Of a stretch of 64,000 bases of DNA, positions 57,101 through 64,000 are shown piece after piece (positions within the stretch are counted from its first letter, which is position 1; the number at the start of each line of letters is the position of its first letter). The position numbers were made by a program, and so were the translations under genes. Origin of the DNA: Diospyros lotus (Eukaryota > Streptophyta > Magnoliopsida > Ericales > Ebenaceae). Location: NCBI RefSeq assembly GCF_014633365.1, contig NC_068347.1, positions 35,568,116 through 35,632,115 on the forward strand, read 5' to 3'. The notes beneath the pieces were generated by a model that was given only the letters and a program-made list of their open reading frames with translations, had not been told where the DNA came from and searched no databases.

Positions 57101-57474
57101 CTTACTGATTGGTGTTATATATAATAGAACCAACATTGCACTATAAGCAAGCTAACCTGTTGGTTTTCCTTTCCTGGGTGGTCTCTTAACTTCTTGAACA
57201 TTGGATCAAATACATTCCTGTACTAGCTTTTCTAATTATTAGTTATTTGTCAGAAAGCAGCAATCTATACAGTATCCAACAGGGGGTTCAAGATGATACT
57301 GAGAAAAGAGGTCAAAGTCCACAAGATCCTGTGGTTGAAGTAATAACTCCTGATGTATACAATACCTATGATGCAGATCGTTCACAGGATCCATTGTCAG
57401 GGATTTGGTCTCGAACATTGAGAGTCAAAATTACTGGACGAGATGGATTTGAAAAACTTGATGTTCGGATTCCC
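36198..57474 (+). CDS. PEP mutase/isocitrate lyase superfamily protein, plastid-type (At2g43180-like); 3' end outside window
   Basis: Exons in the window: 36198-36573, 38269-38480, 53738-54019, 55725-55844, 56276-56426, 57254-57474. They give 454 codons with consistent phases. Residues 1 to about 75 are Ser/Arg-rich, a likely plastid transit peptide. The TIM-barrel core starts at about [14 protein letters not shown]. Family residues are visible: GDGDNGYG (164-171), LEDQ (193-196), the KACGH loop with the catalytic-type cysteine (C202), and ARTDSR (238-243). Relatives include petal death protein (oxaloacetate hydrolase/2,3-dimethylmalate lyase) and carboxyvinyl-carboxyphosphonate phosphorylmutase-like proteins, which make or break C-C or P-C bonds next to a carboxylate; the substrate here is unknown. 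After the barrel an acidic linker leads to [12 protein letters not shown], where a GTAAGT donor opens the last intron. Relatives with this tail continue for about 50 residues, so a last exon is missing here. Intron 2 is 15.3 kb because of nested retrotransposons. Confidence 0.85.
36574..38268 (+). other. intron 1 of the PEP-mutase-like gene
   Basis: 1.7-kb AT-rich intron, GTATGA donor and GGCTAG acceptor. Nothing recognisable inside. Confidence 0.6.
39015..39566 (-). repeat. 3' LTR of the copia element
   Basis: 552 bp. Contains a four-copy tandem repeat at about 39,395-39,550. Confidence 0.8.
39395..39550. repeat. 37-40 bp tandem repeat inside the LTR
   Basis: Four imperfect units, each beginning TGTTAYAA and containing TTCACCAAAGGTTA. 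The sister LTR at 53,284-53,360 has only two. Confidence 0.85.
42178..42594 (+). repeat. 5' LTR of the gypsy element
   Basis: 417 bp; TGTCACGG to CCGTGACA, forming an 8-bp terminal inverted repeat. Confidence 0.9.
42598..42609 (+). other. primer-binding site (initiator tRNA-Met)
   Basis: TGGTATCAGAGC, 3 nt after the 5' LTR. Confidence 0.9.
42640..47300 (+). pseudogene. gypsy gag-pol polyprotein remnant
   Basis: Order of domains: gag start [12 protein letters not shown] (42,640), gag core (43,170-43,560), CCHC-like knuckle [14 protein letters not shown] (about 43,740), aspartic protease [14 protein letters not shown] (about 43,965), reverse transcriptase ([37 protein letters not shown], then FFDDILVYS at about 45,055), RNase H ([10 protein letters not shown], about 45,495), zinc-binding HHCC (about 46,050-46,165), integrase core ([22 protein letters not shown]) and a short C-terminal chromodomain-like stretch (about 47,195-47,270). 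Frameshifts occur near 43,130, at 45,024-45,037, between 45,780 and 45,976, and between 46,473 and 46,679. Numerous in-frame TAG codons are present. Not functional. Confidence 0.88.
47331..47765 (+). repeat. 3' LTR of the gypsy element
   Basis: 435 bp, about 18 bp longer than the 5' LTR. The main length difference is an expanded CT-rich tract near 47,680-47,705. Confidence 0.9.
47937..48822 (+). mobile_element. gypsy LTR fragment flanked on both sides by internal sequence
   Basis: Inserted in the copia integrase (boundaries approximate). It begins with the C-terminal end of a gypsy-type polyprotein ([20 protein letters not shown], stop at 48,114-48,116). It continues into a non-coding LTR-like stretch with a TATA-type CTATAAAAAG at about 48,459, and ends with two initiator-Met-type primer-site motifs (TTGGCATCAGAGC at about 48,770 and TTGGTATCAGAGC at about 48,796). 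The order is therefore internal 3' end, LTR, internal 5' start. Confidence 0.65.
50539..53376 (-). repeat. 5' LTR of the copia element, split by an insertion
   Basis: The two LTR parts are 50,539-50,618 and about 53,008-53,376, matching 39,015-39,094 and about 39,120-39,566 of the left LTR. Roughly 25 bp of the left-LTR sequence at the junction has no counterpart here. Confidence 0.75.
50619..53007 (-). mobile_element. non-coding insertion with LTR-like part and primer site
   Basis: About 2.4 kb not present in the sister LTR. On the minus strand GTGGTATCAGAGCCACGG (about 51,735-51,755) is an initiator-Met-type primer site, with LTR-like sequence starting TGAAGGATCATCACGAGG to its right (from about 51,754). 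No protein domain is recognisable; the left part (50,619-51,734) contains a 20-25 nt poly-T run. It is probably a truncated or non-autonomous LTR element in minus orientation. Confidence 0.5.
54020..55724 (+). other. intron 3 of the PEP-mutase-like gene
   Basis: 1.7-kb intron, GTATGT donor and GTGTAG acceptor. No gene or repeat family recognised. Confidence 0.6.
55845..57253 (+). other. introns 4 and 5 of the PEP-mutase-like gene
   Basis: 55,845-56,275 and 56,427-57,253, either side of exon 5. AT-rich, nothing recognised. Confidence 0.55.
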
Positions 57475-58769
57475 GTAAGTCATTTAACTATTTCAAAGTT
57501 GCCTAAATGTTATAGATATAACTGTTGCCTAGACATCACATTAATCATACAAATGGTGCATGAAAGTGAATTGCCGCAGCAATATCCTACATGTGATTTT
57601 GCAGATGTAAAAGACTGGCCAACTAATCAGAGCATCACAGTCTTGTAATTCTTTGGAAGATATCTAGAATTCTGTAGTTTGGCAGATTGCTGGGATTGCC
57701 AGTTTCGTCTGATCTGTTAAGCTTCAAATCCATTTGAGATTGGAGAAAAAGAGCAAAACATACGAAGAAAAAAGGGAACAAAATTACTCTTTGGTATTTT
57801 TGTTAGCAAAATTTAGCCTTTCAATATGTAATTGGCAGGAAAAAATATTTGAATTCAAGTCTTAAAATTTGGGATACAATGATTTTTCCTGTTTGATGCA
57901 TGGCTTGAGTTATAACAATGAACGTAGGCTATAATAGATTTATATTTTAAAAGAAGGTTGTTTAAGAATTTTTTCTACCATCCTAGAGAAGTGGAAAACT
58001 TAAATACTAGTAAAAAAGACAAGAATAAAACAATATTAGCTTTATAGTAGTTAAATATATTTTCCCTACAAATTTCAATGATTATCAGAAACACTAATGA
58101 TTTTTGTTATTTTAATAAATATAATATTTCTTATAACTAAACAACTACTACATAAAAAATGTAGTTTTCTCTGTTAGTTTTTCCAAGGCCTTGTCACGTA
58201 ATGTTTACCATCTCATTAGAACCAAATCATTGTAGGATCAACTTTTTCTGATATAGTGTCATTAACGGGTCTCCATTCCTGTATTATAAAAGTTCTTGAG
58301 AAAAATAATAGTTTCAGAAAATCTTTAACTTATAATTGTTTTTTATATTTCATGTCCAAACATTTTTTTATTCATAGAAAAGTTTCTTCCATGTTGAAAG
58401 TATCAAAAACAAGAACAGGTTTCCATTTTCTCAAGACCCCATTAGGTGGGCTCTGTTAAGGATAATCCTAGTTCTTGCTATGTACAAATAAGAGAAGACA
58501 GTGTAGTGTTGTTTTTCAACTGTTTTGTTCTCAGCTCTCTGTAAGATCAGTTGGTTACTGCTAGTTGTCAGAGACGGTTAGTTTTTGTTTAGTATATAAA
58601 CTCACAAACCTCATTGTATCATTTTATATCTGATTTTCAGAATCAAGAGAACAGGCTTTCTTTCAGTTTTCTCTCAATTCTTCTTTTTCTTTCTATTTTC
58701 TTAAGCTCTACTACATGAATTATAGCTCACTAATCATCTCTATCAACAGTCAAATTTTCTGTAAGGATC
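57475..58769 (+). other. start of the last intron of the PEP-mutase-like gene
   Basis: Follows the donor CCC|GTAAGT. Read-through in frame would add about 57 unrelated residues to a stop near 57,648. No exon matching the expected conserved tail is seen. Confidence 0.5.
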
Positions 58770-59240
58770 TTATAGCTCTTATTATACCTAAGAACTCCCC
58801 ACCAAGTTTTTTCGTGGTCTTCCTCTTATCTCTTTATGCCCAGGATTTGTTCTATTTTATCCCCTTCCCTCATAGGAGCCTCGATTTGTCTTCTTCTAAC
58901 ATAACTAAACCATCCTAATTCTTGCATCTCATTTCAATTGGAGCCATTGCGACTTTATTATAGATAACCTCATTTTTCATTCTATCATTTTTTGTATGGT
59001 CATTCACGCATCTAGCATCTCAACTTCACTATGCTCATATTTTGCACATGGTGGTGCTTTACTACCCACCATTCCTTATTGTACAACAAAATTAGTCTTA
59101 TAGCTATCTTATAATTTTTTTATTAACGATCACACAAAATACCATATTCACTTTTCTATTTTAACTATCTTGCCTTAATTCTATGTATAGCATCCTCATT
59201 AGTGTCTCCACGTTTTTGGATGATTGATCTAAGATATTTG
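58770..59240 (-). mobile_element. RTE-type LINE remnant
   Basis: The minus strand, heavily decayed, shows INHPKTW, GMVGSKAPPCAKYEHSEVEM, then MRLSIIKSQWLQLK and HKEIRGRPRKNLVG. The order matches the end of a plant LINE reverse transcriptase and its downstream tail, like the fragments at 33,990 and 31,083. Confidence 0.65.
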
Positions 59241-59662
59241 AACATTGAGAGTATAAATAATAATAAAAAATACTTACACCACTCTTTTTATTTTTATTTT
59301 TTTTTCTATAAGCTTACACCTAACCTTTTAGATGAATTCATGCTTATCAACTTAATAATGATATAAGAATAAGTAAGGTTTTTATGTTCAATATTTAAAT
59401 AGTTGCATGTGTTTGTGTTTGATGCACGTAGCAGTAAAGTCTAGCCGCATGTGAAGAGGGCAAATTGAGAATATGCATAATAATAAAGAAGATAAAGTTG
59501 CCCTCTCTCTATTAGCTTAAAGTTTTATATGTGTTGGTCATCAATAAAAGAAAAGTAAATGGTTTCATTGCAAAATTTATACATAATTTCATTCTCTCTC
59601 TAAGAATTGCTAGGTTTCTATCTTTATTATTTTGAATGTATTGCATCTTTGGCCAATTATTG

Positions 59663-59912
59663 TGTTGAAGAAATTGATGTTGAATAGTATAGTGAATTGA
59701 TATAATTAGTTATGTTGTTTGTTGTATTTAGTAAAGGATTAGTGAAGTAGTTAAGTCGGTTAGTTAGTTTGTTGTCAAGGATAGCTAGATATAAATAGCT
59801 CAGCTATGCCTTATTTCATTTTGATCGAGACATTCTTCAGAACCTCTCATTCTCATTTTTCTCCTTTGTGTGATTTTCTTTTCTTCATTTCACATCTGAA
59901 ACCCTAGTTACA
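59663..59912 (+). repeat. 5' LTR of the copia fragment
   Basis: About 250 bp with a TATAAATA box at about 59,790. Confidence 0.75.
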
Positions 59913-60019
59913 TGGCATCAGAGCCTTTGACCTATGTTCATGGCATCTAATTAAGATTGCAATGCCTCCTCGTTACCTCGATCAAACTCTTCTTTATTTT
60001 TTGACTCGCAACTTGATTT

Positions 60020-62170
60020 TCCTTCAGTTGCAAAATCCTTCAATTTTGTTCCAATCAAACTTGATACCAATAATTACTTGTTCTGGAAGACACAAATCTT
60101 AGCTACTATTAGAGCCTTTGACTTGCTCTAATTCGTTAACAAGTCTCCACTTCCACCTAAATATGCTCCAAATACGGAAGCAGGAGAATCTAATTCACCA
60201 ATTGTAAATCTAGCATACATGACTTGGATTCAATATGATCAACTTTTTCTCACCAATTGTAAATCTAGCATACACGACTTGGATTCAATTTAATCAACTT
60301 TTTCTCGAATGGCTCTTTTCTACAATGGACAAGGAAGTCCTCGCAGAGGTGATACATTGCGAATCGTTCGAGGAGGTATGGTCTTCTCTTGAGACTCTCT
60401 ACTCGCAGCAAACAATTGCTAAGTCATTTCAATTAAAATAACAACTACGATCAGTTAAGAAGAACTCTCTTTCTGTTAATGATTACATTTTGAGAATCAA
60501 AACTATTGCACATGCTCTAGCTGCTATTGGTGAACCCCTAGGTGACAAGGATCTGTTGTTAGCTATTTTGAATGGCCTTGATCATGATTATGAAACTGTG
60601 GTGAGCCTTATTACATATTAGATGGATGAGATAAATTAGAGAAAGTTCAATATCTCTTGTTAATGCATGAACAAAGATTAGCCACTAAGAATTCATCTCC
60701 CTTTCTTTTGTTAATTTCGATTATGTTGTTTCACCATCCATGAATGTGAATGTTGCCTCTTATGAATCTAGATCTGACAGTGGCTATGTTAATAATAGAG
60801 GAGGTTTTGTATCCCGTGGGGGTGGTTATCTGAATAGAGGAGGCAGGAGTCGAGGTTGATCTAGTCGTAAACCTAGCCCCGTGGGGGCGGTTTGCTGGCT
60901 ATGTGGTAAACCTAGTCATTTTGTAGACAAATGTTACCACTACTTTGATAGGAGTTTTCAAAGATTTTCTGGTCAGAATCAAAATCTTGAAAATTTTGGT
61001 AGAGGTGGAGGTGGTTCTCAGTTTCAATCAAATCCGCATGTTTTTCTAATCGGTCCTAATGAATCTAATGAAGCTTTTATGGCTAACTTAGGGTCTACCT
61101 CTTATGGTTATTTGCCTCAATCCATTGATACTCAATCCCAAGCCTCATCTCGTGGGGAATCTCCTTGATTTGTTGACTCTGGAGCAACTAACCACATTAC
61201 CACCAGCCTCAACAATCTTTCTCTATCCTCTCCATATCACAGCGTTGATAAAGTTGTTGGCAATGGGAAGACATTACCTATTTCCAATGTTAGTGTTAGT
61301 CATTTACATACTCAAACTCACCCTAGCTCCGTTATTTCCTTACCTAATGTACTTTATATTCCTCATATGAAGAAGAGTCTCCTTAGTATATCTCAGCTCA
61401 CAAAGGATAAAAATGTTGTTGCTGAGTTTAATTTTACTTCTTGTTTGATTAAGGACAAGGACTCAGGGCTAGTGCTACTTCGAGGAACACTTAAAAGATT
61501 GCCTATACTAGTTGGTACCAACATTTGGTCATGTTGTGTCCAAGTCCAAGGCTATTCCTTCTTTCAAGACCTTAGAAATTGTTGCCACTTTTCTTGTTTC
61601 TTCAAATAAATGTACAAGATAGTATATGTTCTCTCCAAATCTATCGTCTAGCTTAAATGTAGCCCAAACAAGTAATGTCGGGCGACAATGGCATGCCAGA
61701 TTAGGGCACCCTGTATCTCATGTACTACAACATGTTTTGAATAAATTTCATATTTCTTGTTCCAAATCTGATATCTCCTTTTGTGATTCCTATAAAATTG
61801 GCAAATTACACCAACTTCCATTTGCTCATTGTCCCATTACAGCGAAACAACCTTTAGAATTGGTTTATTCTTATGTATGGGGTCCAACTCCTATTACTTC
61901 TACTGAGGGTTATCGTTGCTATCTTATCTTTGTTGATGCCTATACTAGATACACATGGCTATTTCCCTTGAAACTGAAGCCTTACCCACTTTTGTGAATT
62001 TTCATAAATTTGCTGAGTTACAATACAACTCAAAACTAAAAGCCTTGCAAACCAATAATGGGGGAGAATTTAAAACCTTTTTACCCTACCTTCAGACTTG
62101 TGGCATTCAGCCTCGTTTTACATATCCTTATACCCACCAACAAAATGGTGTTACTAAAAGAAAACATTGA
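60020..62170 (+). pseudogene. copia gag, protease and integrase N-terminal remnant
   Basis: Gag: FNFVPIKLDTNNYLFWKTQI near 60,040, then FEEVWSSLETLYSQQ. Zinc knuckle: CWLCGKPSHFVDKC (about 60,893-60,934, CX2CX4HX4C). Protease: FVDSGATNHIT (about 61,170). Pre-integrase WHARLGHPVSHVLQHVLN (about 61,690) and integrase start LIFVDAYTRYTWLFPLK (about 61,925). It has frameshifts, including a 55-bp tandem duplication at 60,195-60,304, and stops at several sites. Not functional. Confidence 0.82.
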
Positions 62171-62205
62171 CATATAGCTAAGATGGGTCTTGCATTGTTA
62201 GCCCA

Positions 62206-62817
62206 TTGTCACGGAGTTGGAGATTCACAAGCTCCTTGCGGCCTTAGCTCCTCGATCCGTCCTCCACAGATACTAGCTAAGTCAACTTGACCCTCACACA
62301 AGCACCCCTCAAGTGCTTCTAAGCGCAATGAAAGGAAAACCGGCAGACAAACATAGAGAGAAATATATAACCTCTTGTATTAAAACTCTCCACAATTACG
62401 ACGACCCTTTACAATGACCCTCGTAGAACACTTGTGACTACAAGCCCTCACTTGCCCTTGCACAAGTGCCTCACTTCTCACTCTAGCTCTCCACACTCTT
62501 GGATTGTTAGAGGATTTGGGGATGGTTTGCAAATGAAGGCCTCACCCCTATTTATACTTTCACCTCCTTAGAATGGACGGTGGAGATCAACTTGATCCAA
62601 CGGCCTCCCATCTCCCTCTAAAATTCTCTACACAAAATATCCTAGATATTTACAATGGAGATCTCTAGAACAAGCCCCTAGAATCTTCCCTTGGAATCCT
62701 CTAGAATGCCCCATTCTTCTACATCTCTCTTGAGCCTTCTAGAGAGTTCCTTCAATGCCTGTCCATGGAGCTTTTCAGACCTTGCCAACTCAACCATGTC
62801 TCGTACGCTTTCAGAAA
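62206..62817 (-). repeat. LTR-like sequence cutting the copia integrase
   Basis: Begins TGTCACGGAG directly at the break in the copia frame. No coding capacity. A minus-strand TATA box (GTATAAATAG) at about 62,549-62,558 suggests an LTR in minus orientation. The right edge is unclear and may coincide with the next LTR. Confidence 0.4.
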
Positions 62818-63121
62818 TATCATGACCCTAGGGTCTTAGAAGTAATTGGAAGGAATTTTGGGGAAGAAATGAAGAAGAATTGAAGAGGGAGATTGAATAG
62901 AATTAGGGAGAGAAGGAACGAGAGAGAGGGAAAGAGAGAGAAATTGAAATTTCAATTATCATTCAACATGCCTTTTCCATTCCCCTACCAACAGCCTTTT
63001 ATAGGTTTCCTCTAACAAAAATAACCGCATCCATGTGCTGTAACAGCATTACAAAACATCTCCTAACAACTTGCTAAGTCTATTACTATAATGCCCTTCT
63101 ATGGAATCTTGGGTCATGACA
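62818..63121 (-). repeat. 3' LTR of the right-edge element
   Basis: About 304 bp. On the plus strand it starts TA where TG is expected, probably a G-to-A change. Confidence 0.6.
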
Positions 63122-63181
63122 ATTCCCCTCCCCTTGAGAGAGTTCTTGTCCCCAAAGAACTTCAACAATTGGTCACTGCTA

Positions 63182-64000
63182 TTAACCAATTCCAGTTTTC
63201 TCAATCCCAGTCATGCCTCTTTCCTTCTTTCTTCTTCTAGGCTTCTTCTTCTTCGTTTGTAGGTTCTCAAGATTAATTCTAAGACTAAGTTGGCGCAAGA
63301 CTCTAGCAGAAGAAACTTTATCAAGTTCAAGTCCGATGCACCCAAGTCTTGCAATGGCTGTGCAATTACACTCAATCCCCCCATCCAATACGAGGAAGGA
63401 TGACATACCTACCTCCATAGTAACCTCTACTCTATTCCCATTCATCCCATGGCCTTGCTCTATTTCAGCAATATCCACTTTAATCCTTGCCAATGATTTC
63501 TCAGCGGCTGCCATATGCACTTCATCCTTTCCATCTTTTCCCACACGATTTATAGCTTGCTTATTAACTAAATCCTCCGCTTCCTCTTCCTTCAATAATC
63601 CTTCATTTTTTAACTGCCAATTCTGACGAGGTATTAGCTCCTTCCATTGTTGCAGAGCTGGTTGCAAAGCAGCTGTGGTTGAATTCATGTCCAAGTCTCC
63701 CAATTTCTTGCTGGCTCCCATTAGTATTGTTTTCTGATTGACTTCCCCAATCATTTCTTGGTTTGGACCTCCTCGATTATCACCTAGAACATCCTTAATG
63801 ATGATTGCAGTTTCAATTATGATCTCCGGATTCCCTACAAGTAATTCAGCAACTTCTTTTCCCTTTTGTAGGCTGCAATTCTCCTCTATTTGGACTTCTT
63901 TTTTAGCAATATCAGATGATCCCTCTGCATTGACTACCCTATCAATCTGTTCATTACAGATTCCCTTTGAAGGATGTAATCCATCACCAATATCATCTCT
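63182..64000 (-). CDS. uncharacterised ORF upstream of the 3' LTR, open to the window edge
   Basis: At least 270 codons without a stop on the minus strand, from the window edge to the stop at 63,182. The translation is charged and Glu/Lys-rich with AEKSLARIKVDIAEIEQG and SSFLVLDGGIECNCTAIA, and ends in a basic KKKKPRRRKKERG stretch. I do not recognise a reverse transcriptase, integrase or chromodomain. Position just before the polypurine tract shows it belongs to the retroelement. It could be an extra ORF of a gypsy element, a non-autonomous element's own ORF, or captured sequence. Confidence 0.5.
   Translation of the reverse strand, partial: RDDIGDGLHPSKGICNEQIDRVVNAEGSSDIAKKEVQIEENCSLQKGKEVAELLVGNPEIIIETAIIIKDVLGDNRGGPNQEMIGEVNQKTILMGASKKLGDLDMNSTTAALQPALQQWKELIPRQNWQLKNEGLLKEEEAEDLVNKQAINRVGKDGKDEVHMAAAEKSLARIKVDIAEIEQGHGMNGNRVEVTMEVGMSSFLVLDGGIECNCTAIARLGCIGLELDKVSSARVLRQLSLRINLENLQTKKKKPRRRKKERGMTGIEKTGIG

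Larger units (their letters stand above)
59663..62205 (+). mobile_element. Ty1/copia element, 5' part only
   Basis: The 5' LTR (about 59,663-59,912, TGTTGAAG to TTACA) is followed at once by the primer site TGGCATCAGAGCC (59,913-59,925). Gag, a CCHC knuckle, protease and the start of integrase follow. The coding sequence breaks off near 62,205, where another repeat begins. No 3' LTR is in the window. Confidence 0.82.
62818..64000 (-). mobile_element. 3' end of an LTR retrotransposon, continues beyond the window
   Basis: The LTR at 62,818-63,121 is bounded by inverted TATCATGACCC and GGGTCATGACA. A clean polypurine tract on the minus strand (AAGGGGAGGGGAAT, about 63,122-63,135) touches it, and just before that the sequence reads FFGDKNSLKGRG, the characteristic end of a gypsy-type polyprotein. 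The rest of the element is right of the window. Confidence 0.7.

Noticed and set aside
57475..57648. Read-through extension of the PEP-mutase-like exon 6 as the true C-terminus
   Set aside because: It begins at a strong GTAAGT donor, and the extra residues do not resemble the conserved tail known for relatives; kept only as an alternative.

Overview
The window is nuclear DNA of a flowering plant, most likely a eudicot. It carries intron-rich genes with GT-AG borders, AT-rich introns and intergenic DNA, a long P-class pentatricopeptide (PPR) gene, and layered Ty1/copia, Ty3/gypsy, RTE-type LINE and hAT remnants. No bacterial operon, CRISPR array, tRNA or rRNA gene was seen.

Layout. 1-5.9 kb is transposon debris: the 3' half of a hAT transposase with one in-frame stop, a GGTTC-rich subterminal repeat block, and non-coding LTR-like sequence. 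6,091-10,822 (minus) is a large mitochondrial-type PPR gene resembling Arabidopsis At1g06710, whose last 14 codons lie in a separate 45-nt exon. 11.3-11.6 kb is a fold-back (MITE-like) element. 13,845-25,466 (plus) is an 11-exon gene for a 362-aa SLC35F/DUF914 membrane transporter; its third intron holds a complete 2.26-kb gag-only LTR element with a perfect target-site duplication. 26,062-35,642 (minus) is a 12-exon gene for a 465-aa pyridoxamine-phosphate-oxidase-like (FMN split-barrel plus DUF2470-like) protein, including one GC-AG intron. 36,198 to at least 57,474 (plus) is a plastid-type PEP mutase/isocitrate lyase superfamily gene, head-to-head with the previous gene with 555 bp between the two start codons.

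The second intron of the PEP-mutase-like gene is 15.3 kb because a Ty1/copia element (39,015-53,376, minus) inserted there. That element was itself hit by a Ty3/gypsy element (42,178-47,765, plus, perfect TSD), by an LTR fragment flanked by internal sequence (about 47.94-48.82 kb), and by an insertion into its right LTR (about 50.6-53.0 kb). After 57,474 the gene's expected last exon is not found before the window ends; the interval holds a LINE remnant, a 5'-part copia element, and the 3' end of another LTR element running off the window.

The four host genes have no evident common pathway. I found no previously undescribed defence or enzymatic system. The most notable items are the gag-only element with two tandem gag units, the nested insertions and the LTR flanked by internal sequence, the GC-AG intron, the compact divergent promoter, and the displaced PPR terminal exon. 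Exon models were built by reading splice sites and frame; all completed models sum to a multiple of three. Homology statements rest on recognition, not on a database search.
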